DNA from: a bacterium
Lineage (GTDB): Bacteria > NPL-UPA2 > JAUVJM01
DNA length: 13,569 nucleotides
NCBI GenBank assembly: GCA_030606215.1
Contig: JAUWGW010000029.1
Location: 1-13,569 of the forward strand
Reading direction: 5' to 3'
The notes beneath the pieces are model-generated. The model was not told where the DNA came from. It made no database searches and saw only the letters and a list, made by a program, of their open reading frames with translations. The position numbers and the translations under genes are program-made. This document shows, piece after piece, positions 1-6,058 of this stretch. Each line of letters opens with the position of its first letter. Within the stretch, counting starts at the first letter, position 1.

Positions 1-3
1 CTT

Positions 4-32
4 ATTGTAGTAATACTATAAGGCTTTGTCAA
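4..32 (-). promoter_or_regulatory. Leftward sigma70-type promoter at the window edge
   Basis: On the minus strand a perfect TTGACA (27-32) is followed after 17 nt by TACAAT (4-9), five of six matches to TATAAT. Transcription would start just outside the window and run left, so the controlled gene is not visible. It lies directly after a hairpin and T-run, which insulates it from the genes at 358-1195. Confidence 0.65.
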
Positions 33-33
33 G

Positions 34-62
34 AAAAAAATGACGCGTGCTTCGCGTGTTAC
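34..62 (-). terminator. Short GC-rich hairpin with T-run
   Basis: The minus strand carries ACGCG, loop AAGCA, CGCGT, then CA and seven T. The 5-bp stem is short for an intrinsic terminator, but the T-run and the promoter immediately after it support a transcription boundary for the minus-strand genes upstream. It could instead belong to the group of palindromes at 88-166. Confidence 0.35.
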
Positions 63-357
63 TTCTCCTACCTGCCCCCTTCTTTCAGCTCGGATAAATC
101 CGAGCGCTACAGTTCGTCCCCACCCGTAACTGAGGGGTTACATTTCCCATCTCGGTAGATGGAAAATTATTGCCAGTTTCATGCAGAAAATGGGTCAAAA
201 CACAAAAGCGAGAATTTAGCAAGTTTAATTTTGCTGAAAATGATCAAATGGTATATTAGAAGGCTGTCTTTTGACCTAAAAATGTGCCTCTGAAGGTGGG
301 GGATTTTCAATACTTTCAGGAGGGAGTTTACCTACATATGACTTCCTGCATATGATA
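63..357. other. Gene-free region with successive hairpins
   Basis: No credible ORF is present on either strand. The region holds a perfect hairpin at 88-105 (GCTCGGAT, ATCCGAGC), a 5-bp stem GTAAC/GTTAC at 126-141, a bulged hairpin at 143-166 built on CATCT/AGATG, and a distant inverted pair GGTCAAAA (194-201) with TTTTGACC (271-278). A degraded mobile-element end is possible, but no transposase trace was seen. Confidence 0.5.
88..105. repeat. Perfect palindrome, REP-like
   Basis: GCTCGGAT and ATCCGAGC form an 8-bp perfect stem around AA, or 7 bp around TAAA. No T-run follows on either side, so it is not an ordinary terminator. It resembles the short repetitive extragenic palindromes scattered through many environmental bacterial genomes, but the copy number cannot be judged from one window. 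Confidence 0.5.
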
Positions 358-924
358 TCACCTGTATGGCTTGCGCCCCTCGTACCACCCATAATCATAG
401 CCATCCTTATATCCCTTGATCCATAACTCTGAATGGATTACGTCCATATCGATGAAGAAGGGCACAGAGAAATGGCTTGCGTGCTTGCGGTATGGAAGTG
501 GGCTATTAGCATCCTTATATCCCATGACCTTGCCGACGGAATACCCCCGTTTATATTCTGGGTCATTCCTCACTTTGGTAGAGTTCACGAAATGGAGTAC
601 AAGCGGGAATACAAACACGGAGACCAAAAAGAGTGCCATACAGACAAACCGCATGACCTCCCAAGGAAGCTTTCGCTCTTGAAAGGGCACTTGTGGAGAC
701 TTCATTTGTTCCTCTTCCCTTTTTGGCTTTTGTGATTTTTTTTGCTCCCTCCGCAGTAATTCCTCCTCTTTTTTCTTCGCTTCTTCCGCTTCTTTATTCT
801 TTGCAATCAGTTTTGCAGGAACGAGAGAATTGCCACAGCTTGGACATTTCGTTTCTTGGTTCTTCAATCGCTCGTCAATGGAGAGTTCCCTTGTACAAAA
901 TGGACATCGAAATTCTAGGTTCAT
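358..924 (-). CDS. Zinc-ribbon, single-pass membrane protein of unknown function
   Basis: The 188-residue protein starts with a four-cysteine zinc ribbon (C7-x2-C10 and C27-x2-C30, the second as CPSC). A highly charged Lys/Glu segment (about 43-75) that may form a coiled coil comes next, then one membrane helix (about 90-114) and a C-terminal domain rich in Tyr and Gly (YKRGYSVGK, GYKDGYDYGWYEG). With the ribbon in the cytoplasm the C-terminal part would lie outside the membrane. The ATG at 922-924 follows AAAAAGGA by 8 nt. It begins 40 nt after the stop of the 76-residue gene at 965, so the two are probably co-transcribed. Zinc ribbons of this kind are common in environmental bacteria, but no specific function can be assigned. 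Confidence 0.8.
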   Translation of the reverse strand: MNLEFRCPFCTRELSIDERLKNQETKCPSCGNSLVPAKLIAKNKEAEEAKKKEEELLRREQKKSQKPKREEEQMKSPQVPFQERKLPWEVMRFVCMALFLVSVFVFPLVLHFVNSTKVRNDPEYKRGYSVGKVMGYKDANSPLPYRKHASHFSVPFFIDMDVIHSELWIKGYKDGYDYGWYEGRKPYR

Positions 925-964
925 TTCTTAGTCCTTTTTCAGTGGCTGCTATTCTTTGCTTCCT

Positions 965-1195
965 CTATGCTAATATCCACTCTAATAAGCCTATAATCTC
1001 CTCTAAACGTGTCCGCCCCACAGGGTCTTGTTCTGTTTTATACCACTCTTTGGCCGTTGACAGGTCTTCTCCTATCTTACCCTCCATATTTGGGGTATAA
1101 AGCTCGTGCACAATTCCCAGATAAATCATCTCAGTGACATTTTGCTCCTCTTTGGCTTTGTCCAACCTTTGTTTTACTTCATTTTTCCCTCTCAT
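965..1195 (-). CDS. Small hypothetical protein, 76 aa
   Basis: This is a soluble, charged, mostly helical 76-residue protein with no signal peptide, membrane segment or metal-binding motif, and I do not recognise the family. The ATG at 1193-1195 is preceded by GGGGAGGAATAGGTT, a strong ribosome-binding site at good spacing, which is the main reason to accept it. It lies downstream of the integrase remnant and its inverted repeat, upstream of the zinc-ribbon gene and on the same strand. It may be cargo of the accessory patch or an ordinary lineage-specific gene. Confidence 0.6.
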   Translation of the reverse strand: MRGKNEVKQRLDKAKEEQNVTEMIYLGIVHELYTPNMEGKIGEDLSTAKEWYKTEQDPVGRTRLEEIIGLLEWILA

Positions 1196-1221
1196 AACCT
1201 ATTCCTCCCCTTCTTTTTTCA

Positions 1222-1249
1222 ATGTCCGCTATGTGTAATTAACGGACAT
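1222..1249. repeat. Inverted repeat beside integrase remnant, possible recombination site
   Basis: ATGTCCG (1222-1228) and CGGACAT (1243-1249) are perfect 7-bp inverted arms around a 14-nt centre. A second inverted pair, CTATGT (1229-1234) and ACATAG (1246-1251), is nested across them. The site begins 18 nt past the integrase stop codon (1268). Inverted arms around a short asymmetric centre are how tyrosine recombinase sites are usually built, so this may be the element's attachment site. No T-run follows, so a terminator is less likely. Confidence 0.45.
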
Positions 1250-1267
1250 AGTGTGCAAAACATCATG

Positions 1268-1576
1268 CTACCCCTTTTCATACGCTTCCCTAACCTGCTC
1301 CGGTGCCAGGTTGGAGTAGATCTGGGTAGTGGTTAGTTTCTTATGCCCTACTTGTTTCTGGACTGCTGTGATGGGGATGCAGTCCAGGAGGGCATGGACT
1401 ATGTGGGCATACCTTACTCGCGTGCCGGTTGAGTAGAGGAGTTTGACAATAAGTTTGTCGCGGTAGTTGTCCACAGACTCAATCAAGCGTAGCCACTCTT
1501 CTTTTTTGAGGTATTTGATTTCTCCATGTTTCTGTCTATGCATTCTTGAGATAGTTTTCACTTCACGCTCACGCAA
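1268..1576 (-). pseudogene. Internally deleted tyrosine recombinase/integrase
   Basis: The frame encodes the start of an integrase catalytic domain (KYLKKEEWLRLI, then LLYSTGTRV with the box I arginine). It jumps straight to the C-terminal part (AHIVHALLDC, VGHKKL, TTTQIY with the nucleophilic tyrosine). In XerD-type enzymes roughly 95 residues separate these pieces, including the catalytic lysine and the HxLRH motif, and all of that is missing here. The reading frame is kept across the junction. No usual N-terminal core-binding domain is present. The longest frame opens with TTG at 1574-1576, overlapping the end of hicB, and an ATG lies at 1541-1543; neither has a convincing ribosome-binding site. 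Loss of key catalytic residues makes an active recombinase very unlikely. Confidence 0.85.
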
Positions 1577-1778
1577 ATGTTAAGCGACCTTTAGGCTCGG
1601 GAATTAAACGCCCTAATTCTTTAGCAGTTTTAATCCACTCTTTAATAATTACCTGGGCATTTGTAAGAGCTTCCTCTCTTGTAGCTCCATCTGCCATGCA
1701 GCCGGGTAGTTCAGGAACTTCTGCTACAAAAGTCCCATCTTCGTCACTCCAATAGATAATCACCTCATACTTTTCCAT
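1569..1778 (-). CDS. hicB: HicB-family antitoxin
   Basis: This 69-residue protein has the HicB partial RNase H-like fold signature: YEVIIYWSDEDGTFVAEVPE, then LPGCMADGATREEAL and a C-terminal helix ending IPEPKGRLTFA. HicB neutralises HicA by direct binding, and many HicB proteins also repress their own operon. This is the short form without an obvious DNA-binding tail. The ATG at 1776-1778 lies one base after the hicA stop, and the AGGAGGT ribosome-binding site is inside the last hicA codons, so translation is coupled. The toxin-first order is usual for hicAB. The length is complete for the short HicB class and no lesion is visible. Confidence 0.88.
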   Translation of the reverse strand: MEKYEVIIYWSDEDGTFVAEVPELPGCMADGATREEALTNAQVIIKEWIKTAKELGRLIPEPKGRLTFA

Positions 1779-1779
1779 T

Positions 1780-2028
1780 TTAACCTCCTAGTTTGTACTT
1801 GAGAATTAAACTACGCACTTGCTTAACTTGATATGCTTTTGCCTTTGAACCCTTAGGTTGTAAATTGAGAATTTCAATAACCCCTTCTTTTGTAAAGATG
1901 TGATGGTCTCCATGAATTCGCACATCAAACCCTATTTTCCTCAAAAGTTGACACAAACCCTTAAAGGGAATATTGCTATCTGAACTCCCACGGAGAATTT
2001 GTATCAGCAGTCTATCACCTGAAACCAT
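1780..2028 (-). CDS. hicA: HicA-family mRNA interferase toxin
   Basis: From the ATG at 2026-2028 this is an 82-residue HicA protein with a double-stranded-RNA-binding-like fold. It opens with a LLIQILRGSSDSNI helix, followed by FKGLCQLLRKIGF, the strand and active-site segment GDHHIF (His42 and His43, equivalent to the catalytic His of the GSHHIF motif), and the C-terminal NLQPKGSKAKAYQVKQV. HicA cleaves mRNA and stops translation until bound by HicB. The open frame runs on to a TTG at 2083-2085, but those 19 extra residues do not belong to the family. AAGGA lies about 15 nt upstream of the chosen ATG. It is directly followed by hicB and preceded by a 48-residue ORF. Confidence 0.87.
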   Translation of the reverse strand: MVSGDRLLIQILRGSSDSNIPFKGLCQLLRKIGFDVRIHGDHHIFTKEGVIEILNLQPKGSKAKAYQVKQVRSLILKYKLGG

Positions 2029-2097
2029 TCTTCTGCCATCCTTCCTTGTAAAAATTTCGCATTTGTAGCCCAAAGACGAAATCAATCTTGGGTAACA

Positions 2098-2244
2098 TCA
2101 ACGCACTCCAACCTTCTGTTTTTGCAAACTACCGTATTTTTCTGCAAGTTCACGGAGAAACGCCTCACGACTGGATAAATATTTTTGGCTCAATTCTTCG
2201 CGAACCTTCCGTTGAAACTTAACTGCATCAAATTTCCTTTTCAT
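2098..2244 (-). CDS. Small 48-aa protein upstream of hicAB
   Basis: An ATG at 2242-2244 with GAGGGAG 5 nt upstream opens a 48-residue frame beginning MKRKFDAVKFQRKVREELS and continuing with an AFLRELAEKYG helix. The protein is strongly charged and helical with no membrane segment. Small proteins with an N-terminal FDxV-type start often accompany toxin genes in environmental bacteria, so an antitoxin-like role is plausible. That is inference from size and setting. It ends 69 nt before the chosen hicA start, on the same strand, and a candidate promoter lies 45 nt upstream. Confidence 0.6.
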   Translation of the reverse strand: MKRKFDAVKFQRKVREELSQKYLSSREAFLRELAEKYGSLQKQKVGVR

Positions 2245-2288
2245 TTACTCCCTCTTCAAGCAATCCCGATGCGGTGTAACCAAAATTA

Positions 2289-2317
2289 ATCTTATTACCA
2301 ACTCACTCCAAAATCAA
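2289..2317 (-). promoter_or_regulatory. Candidate promoter for the 48-aa ORF and hicAB
   Basis: On the minus strand TTGATT (2312-2317) and TAAGAT (2289-2294) are 17 nt apart, each with four of six consensus matches. A start near 2282 gives a leader of about 38 nt to the ATG at 2244. It sits just past the stop of the PIN remnant, a natural place for the toxin-antitoxin module's own promoter. Confidence 0.4.
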
Positions 2318-2322
2318 GAAAT

Positions 2323-2530
2323 TTAGAGCTTTCTCAAAAACTCCACTGGTCTGATGATTTCTGTCCCGTGGAAAGACTTAACTTTTAGCAGGTGCCTGTC
2401 ATTACTGATTATGTAGTGAGCGAGGCATTCTTCAGCGCACTCAAGGTATTTATTATCGCCAGGAACTGCTTTTTCTATTCCAGTATGCTCCAATTATGAG
2501 ATTTGCATCAATTACTATTCTTATCTGTTT
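2323..2530 (-). pseudogene. PIN-domain toxin remnant, start lost and centre deleted
   Basis: Two frames on the minus strand carry the two ends of a PIN-domain ribonuclease. Positions 2530-2460 encode KQIRIVIDANLIIGAYWNRK, the first beta strand with its conserved metal-binding Asp. Positions about 2464-2323, in another frame, encode VPGDNKYLECAEECLAHY, then IISNDRHLLKVKSFHG and a VEFLRKL ending. This matches the start and end of the stand-alone PIN family related to VapC toxins. The middle, about 60 residues with the other acidic metal ligands, is absent, the frame shifts at the join, and the first codon position reads GTC instead of a start. It begins right after the uppP stop and cannot make a working nuclease. 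Confidence 0.8.
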
Positions 2531-2534
2531 GACC

Positions 2535-3275
2535 CTAATACACCTTTATCAATACAAGACCGAGGGCAATACAGTAAACCGAGAACCAGAAGAATTTCCC
2601 TCTTTGAATCACCTTTAGCAAAAACTTCAATGAGAAATATCCCACAACGAAGCTAATAATCATGCCTATGAGCACAGGTATAATCAAGTCTTTCTCAACA
2701 GATTCTATCCTGAAGACTTCAAAAAGAGTTGCTCCGAGTATTGCCGGCATGGCAAGGATAAAAGAAAATTCGGCTGATTTTTCTCTATTAATTCCAAGAA
2801 GCATCCCTGTGGATATCGTTGCTCCTGAACGGGAGATTCCAGGAAATAAGGCAAGTGCTTGTGCAACGCCGACAGCCATGGACTTTAGAGGAGATACCTC
2901 CGTAGTTCGTTCCTTAGAAAAACGGGTGAGGAAAAGAAAAAAACCGGTGATTATCAAAGCAACCGCTACTACTCTAGTGCTTGAGAACGAAGCTTCAATA
3001 ATATCTCTTCCGAGGAAACCTGCTAAGGCAATTGGAATACTCCCCAGGATGATATTGCGAATGTATTTAGAAGATCTGAGGATTTCTCCAATCCTCTGCC
3101 TGAATACTACAAGAATAACTAATAAGGATGCAAAGTGGAGCAGAACATCAAAGAGAAATGGCGTATCAACTTTCGCAATCTGCTGGTATAGAACAAGGTG
3201 TCCTGAACTGCTTATGGGTAACCACTCTGTTATTCCCTGGATTACCCCGAGAGTTACAGCTTCAATTATGGACAT
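2535..3275 (-). CDS. uppP: Undecaprenyl-diphosphatase UppP/BacA
   Basis: This integral membrane phosphatase removes a phosphate from undecaprenyl diphosphate to regenerate the lipid carrier for peptidoglycan and other envelope polymers. Overproduction gives bacitracin resistance. Both family signatures are present: the N-terminal GVIQGITEWLPISSSGHL and the central PGISRSGATIST with its conserved Ser and Arg, followed by GINREKSAEFSF. The rest is a series of hydrophobic helices. From the ATG at 3273-3275 the protein has 246 residues, somewhat shorter than the roughly 270 of E. coli UppP. A TTG four codons upstream (3285-3287) is possible, and neither has a clear ribosome-binding site. It is last in the row behind the TPR gene (28 nt gap), so coupling may help translation. 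Confidence 0.95.
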   Translation of the reverse strand: MSIIEAVTLGVIQGITEWLPISSSGHLVLYQQIAKVDTPFLFDVLLHFASLLVILVVFRQRIGEILRSSKYIRNIILGSIPIALAGFLGRDIIEASFSSTRVVAVALIITGFFLFLTRFSKERTTEVSPLKSMAVGVAQALALFPGISRSGATISTGMLLGINREKSAEFSFILAMPAILGATLFEVFRIESVEKDLIIPVLIGMIISFVVGYFSLKFLLKVIQRGKFFWFSVYCIALGLVLIKVY

Positions 3276-3303
3276 CGCCGATAGCAAATAGGCATATTGC
3301 TAC

Positions 3304-3729
3304 TTACTGATGCACAGTCCGCAGTTTCTCTGACTGACTGCGGGCATGGTCGGCATCTGTGTGTGTTGGATATGTCTCGGCAAACCGGTTGTAGGCTTCT
3401 ATGGCTTCATTGTAATTTTTAAGCCTTTCATAACAGATAGCTGTCCGGAACATGGCAGTAGCCAGTTTCCCGGGGTCTGCCACGGGGTATTCACCGGCCC
3501 CCCTCCGGGTAGATTCTCCTCCGTATTTATCGAGAAGTATCCGGTAGCATTCTACAGCCCGCGGGTATCTCAGCGTCCAGAAACAAAGATTCCCAAGCTG
3601 ATATTGGGTAAATACTGCCCATGAACTTTTTTCATGCGAGGAGATATACCGCTGAAAGATTTTGATTGACTGCGGTGTAAACATGAAGATAACCAGCGCA
3701 ACAAGCACAAATACAAATAGTTTTCTCAC
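3304..3729 (-). CDS. Membrane-anchored TPR protein
   Basis: A hydrophobic N-terminal segment (LFVFVLVALVIFMF) acts as signal anchor or signal peptide. Two tetratricopeptide-like helical pairs follow, one around QYQLGNLCFWTLRYPRAVECY and one around ATAMFRTAICYERLKNYNEA. The pattern with Pro at helix ends (YPTH) is typical of YbgF/BamD-like TPRs that face the periplasm and bind other proteins. I chose the GTG at 3727-3729 because GGAGGG lies 8 nt upstream; a TTG at 3745-3747 also opens the frame. The protein is 141 residues. Its partner is unknown. It sits between the zinc-finger membrane gene and uppP on one strand, which suggests envelope work. Confidence 0.8.
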   Translation of the reverse strand: MRKLFVFVLVALVIFMFTPQSIKIFQRYISSHEKSSWAVFTQYQLGNLCFWTLRYPRAVECYRILLDKYGGESTRRGAGEYPVADPGKLATAMFRTAICYERLKNYNEAIEAYNRFAETYPTHTDADHARSQSEKLRTVHQ

Positions 3730-3757
3730 GGCATATACCCTCCACAATTTGTGTTAG

Positions 3758-4096
3758 TTACCGCGATAAAAAATTTTCCTTGAGTCCGGAGATTAAATCC
3801 AGAAAACTGTCAATGCTGTCAATGCCCAGAACGAAGCGAAGGACAAGAACAACAACCAGGACAAATACTGCTATCTTTAGGAAGCATCCTATAAACGCAG
3901 GTAACCTCTTCCTGCGTTTCTTCCGTGATTCCATTGCTGCCACCCGTTTATGAAAAACTTCTGCCTTCCCGTAACACTCTTTGCTGCAAAAAATTCCTTC
4001 CTCAGTAACGAGCTGGCATTCTCCGCACAGTGGTTTGTGGCACTGGCGGCACCTGCTGACAGCATCGCGGTAATCATGATTTATACATTTGTCCAC
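3758..4096 (-). CDS. B-box-like zinc-finger membrane protein
   Basis: The N-terminal half carries a Cys/His array like a B-box zinc finger: C4, H7, C16, C19, C24, C27, C37 and C41 in a CxxH, CxxC, CxxC order. A very basic stretch follows (ESRKKRRKRL, about 56-65), then one membrane helix (about 68-90) and a short amphipathic tail. Such bacterial proteins are thought to bind proteins at the inner membrane face, but their roles are poorly known. The start is GTG at 4094-4096, with GGGAGAGGCGG upstream and only 17 nt after the dehydroquinate synthase stop, so it belongs to that operon. Its link to aromatic biosynthesis is not obvious. Confidence 0.78.
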   Translation of the reverse strand: MDKCINHDYRDAVSRCRQCHKPLCGECQLVTEEGIFCSKECYGKAEVFHKRVAAMESRKKRRKRLPAFIGCFLKIAVFVLVVVLVLRFVLGIDSIDSFLDLISGLKENFLSR

Positions 4097-4113
4097 TGCC
4101 GTTCCGCCTCTCC

Positions 4114-5109
4114 CTACTTTTCAACTATGGTTTCATCAACCTTTATTCCGAAATGTCTCCCGCCTTCTGCTAAATAGCCCATTACCTCAACATCTTTCCC
4201 AAGCTCAACAACTGATTTTGCTTCACCATCACTTCCAACAAGCCTTACCGTTTCTGCATTTTGCAGAATAAGGGATACCTTCCTGCCATCCTCAGTTTCT
4301 CCCTCAACAAGCATAAGCGGTCTTCTCTCAACCTTTATTCTGCCAACTATCGCCACCTGGGTTTGCCCGTTACTCCTGACAATCAAACTCTCATCGCCCG
4401 ATTTTAACTCTGATAGATATTTTGTCTTACCACCCGGCAGCAAAGTGTAAGCGTGAACTGCGCCTGCATTGACTCTGAAAGGCCGCGTTTCCACATACGG
4501 ATTTTCAATACTCTCTGAATGGACAAGAAACATAGCACTGCTGCTATTTCCAACTAACATCCCTTCACCAGACTGCATATTGGTGCATGTATCAACACAG
4601 ACTCTATCCCCCATTCCAACAGGTTCGGTTTTCACAATCTTGACTATTTCTAACTTCAATTGTTCAGAACTACCTTTAACAAGCTGGGCTACCTTTCTTA
4701 TTTCATTCATATCTTCCGTATCAAGAACTACTCCGTCAACTCCTTTCTCAAGAATCTGTATAGCAGTCTTTGCTTCAGTAGCATTTTTTACTTCCACCAT
4801 CAACCCTTCTGTCTGCGCAATGAGATTTTCAAGCGGGATAATTGTCCAGTCCGCCATCTTAAGAATTAACATTCTGGATTTGCTCAGTTTCAAAGCAGTC
4901 TTCTCATCCTCTTTGCTCTTTATCTCAAACTCAACCACATCCTCGCCTAATTTTATATCCCCATCTTTTGCAACTGTTTTTATTACTCCAAGCTCTTTCA
5001 CCTTTTCGCTGAAACCTTCCGGCACTATCACAGCATCAACTCCACTCTCAAGAGAGGAGATTACTTTCTGTTTATCCCAGGGGATAATTCTCGTCCACAC
5101 TTTTTTCAT
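4114..5109 (-). CDS. aroB': 3-Dehydroquinate synthase II (archaeal type)
   Basis: This enzyme converts 2-amino-3,7-dideoxy-D-threo-hept-6-ulosonate to 3-dehydroquinate with NAD+ and release of ammonia, replacing classical AroB. The family type is Methanocaldococcus MJ1249. The family's most conserved blocks are intact: SGEGMLVGNSSSAMFLVHSE, then NPYVETRPFRVNAGAVHAYT and LPGGKTKYLSEL. The N-terminal barrel-like half (WDKQKVISSLESGVDAVIV) is also normal. I prefer the ATG at 5107-5109 (331 residues, start MKKVWTRIIPW) because GAGGTGGG precedes it. Another ATG at 5125-5127 would overlap the upstream gene by 14 nt. It directly follows ADH synthase, the preceding enzyme of the same pathway, which makes the assignment firm. 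Confidence 0.95.
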   Translation of the reverse strand: MKKVWTRIIPWDKQKVISSLESGVDAVIVPEGFSEKVKELGVIKTVAKDGDIKLGEDVVEFEIKSKEDEKTALKLSKSRMLILKMADWTIIPLENLIAQTEGLMVEVKNATEAKTAIQILEKGVDGVVLDTEDMNEIRKVAQLVKGSSEQLKLEIVKIVKTEPVGMGDRVCVDTCTNMQSGEGMLVGNSSSAMFLVHSESIENPYVETRPFRVNAGAVHAYTLLPGGKTKYLSELKSGDESLIVRSNGQTQVAIVGRIKVERRPLMLVEGETEDGRKVSLILQNAETVRLVGSDGEAKSVVELGKDVEVMGYLAEGGRHFGIKVDETIVEK

Positions 5110-5113
5110 TTTA

Positions 5114-5899
5114 TCATCCCACCTCATCCGGGGATTTGCCTTTGTGAACTATCTCCCCAATAGCCCTGACAATCTCCTCAGGCCGCTCATGCTGAAAAGC
5201 GTTGCGCCCGATCGATACCCCGACTGCACCTGCTTCCATCGCACCTGCTACCATCTGAAAAAGTCCTTCATCTGTCTCCACTTTCTCCCCGCCGGCTATA
5301 ACAACAGGGACAGGACAGCCTTCTACTACCTCCCTGAAACTTTCTGAGCTTCCGGTGTAGTTGACCTTTACTATATCTGCGCCGAGTTCAGCTCCAACTC
5401 TCGCAGCATGTTTTACAAACTTTACATCAAACTCCGATGTCACTTTTTTTCCCCGCGTATACATCATCGCAAGAAGCGGCATGCCCCAGTTCTGACAAAT
5501 ATTTGAAACCGCCCCGAGGTATGCAAGCATATCAGTATCTCCCTCCGCACCCAAGTTTATATGAACTGAAACTGCATCAGCTCCAAGCTTTATCGCTTCC
5601 TCAACAGTGCAGACGGGAACTTTTGTATTTGGGTCAGGGCTCATACTCGTGCTGCCCGAAAGATGGATTACCAATCCTACATCTTTACCTCTTCCTCGAT
5701 GTCCTGATTTTACAATTCCTTTGTGGAGAACAATTGCATTGGCACCGCCACTCACCATCTTCGCAATTGTATCTTTCATATTCTCAAGACCCTTTATAGG
5801 ACCCATTGTAGTTCCATGGTCCATTGGGACAATTACTGTCTTCCCTGAGTCGCGGTTAATAATCCTCTCCATCCTGATAACCTTCCCGAGCATTTTCAT
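5114..5899 (-). CDS. aroA': 2-Amino-3,7-dideoxy-D-threo-hept-6-ulosonate (ADH) synthase
   Basis: This class I aldolase-like transaldolase joins L-aspartate semialdehyde with 6-deoxy-5-ketofructose-1-phosphate, the first step of the archaeal route to dehydroquinate. The sequence follows Methanocaldococcus MJ0400 closely: TVIVPMDHG with Asp27, LLAMMY with Tyr147, and [10 protein letters not shown] with Lys178. These match the acid/base pair Asp33 and Tyr153 and the Schiff-base Lys184 of MJ0400 with a constant offset of six. The C-terminal phosphate-binding motifs AGGEK and [12 protein letters not shown] are present. AGGAGG lies 3 nt before the ATG at 5897-5899 and 9 nt before a second ATG at 5891-5893, so the second may be the true start. 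The stop lies 4 nt before the next gene's chosen ATG. A tRNA gene sits just upstream. Confidence 0.95.
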   Translation of the reverse strand: MKMLGKVIRMERIINRDSGKTVIVPMDHGTTMGPIKGLENMKDTIAKMVSGGANAIVLHKGIVKSGHRGRGKDVGLVIHLSGSTSMSPDPNTKVPVCTVEEAIKLGADAVSVHINLGAEGDTDMLAYLGAVSNICQNWGMPLLAMMYTRGKKVTSEFDVKFVKHAARVGAELGADIVKVNYTGSSESFREVVEGCPVPVVIAGGEKVETDEGLFQMVAGAMEAGAVGVSIGRNAFQHERPEEIVRAIGEIVHKGKSPDEVG

Positions 5900-5914
5900 T
5901 TTCCTCCTATTCTA

Positions 5915-5989
5915 TGGTGGAGCTGACGGGGGTCGAACCCGTGACCTTCTGACTGCCAGTCAGATGTGCTCCCACTGCACCACAGCCCC
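5915..5989 (-). tRNA. tRNA-Ala (anticodon GGC)
   Basis: The minus strand folds as a full cloverleaf. The acceptor stem GGGGCTG pairs with CAGCTCC and includes the G3-U70 wobble that marks alanine tRNAs. The D arm is GTGC/GCAC with a short 7-nt loop, the anticodon stem TCTGA/TCAGA holds loop CTGGCAG (anticodon GGC, reads GCC), and the T arm ACGGG/CCCGT holds loop TTCGACC. The CCA end is encoded (5915-5917). It begins about 34 nt after a predicted promoter start and ends 15 nt before the first ATG of the ADH synthase gene with no terminator between, so it is probably cut out of a shared transcript. Confidence 0.97.
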
Positions 5990-6029
5990 CTTAAACTACA
6001 GTGTTGAGTGGTCAGTAAATATCCTCTTA

Positions 6030-6058
6030 ATGTTATCAACAATTTTTCTTGCTGTCAA
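6030..6058 (-). promoter_or_regulatory. Promoter for tRNA-Ala and the shikimate/uppP operon
   Basis: Minus-strand TTGACA (6053-6058) and TAACAT (6030-6035) are separated by 17 nt, with TGA directly before the -10 box as in extended -10 promoters. Transcription would start near 6023, about 34 nt before the tRNA. No other promoter is apparent before the ADH synthase gene. Confidence 0.65.

Noticed and set aside
341-360. CATATG pairs flanking the end of the zinc-ribbon gene as a terminator
   Set aside because: The arms are AT-rich 6-mers with no T-run, so a functional terminator is unlikely.
2029-2085. N-terminal extension of HicA from a TTG codon
   Set aside because: The extra 19 residues do not fit the family, which starts at about the internal ATG (2026-2028).
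2017-2100. 27-residue frame starting at an ATG overlapping the stop of the 48-aa gene (TGATG)
   Set aside because: It has no recognisable sequence, overlaps the start of hicA in another frame and lacks its own ribosome-binding site. It is probably chance.
3889-4077. 62-residue minus-strand frame inside the zinc-finger gene
   Set aside because: It is an out-of-frame overlap with no ribosome-binding site. The Cys/His array in the other frame is clearly the real product.
4469-5347. 292-residue plus-strand frame opposite the dehydroquinate synthase gene
   Set aside because: It is an antisense shadow of two well-supported enzymes, with Ser/Phe-rich composition and no family likeness.
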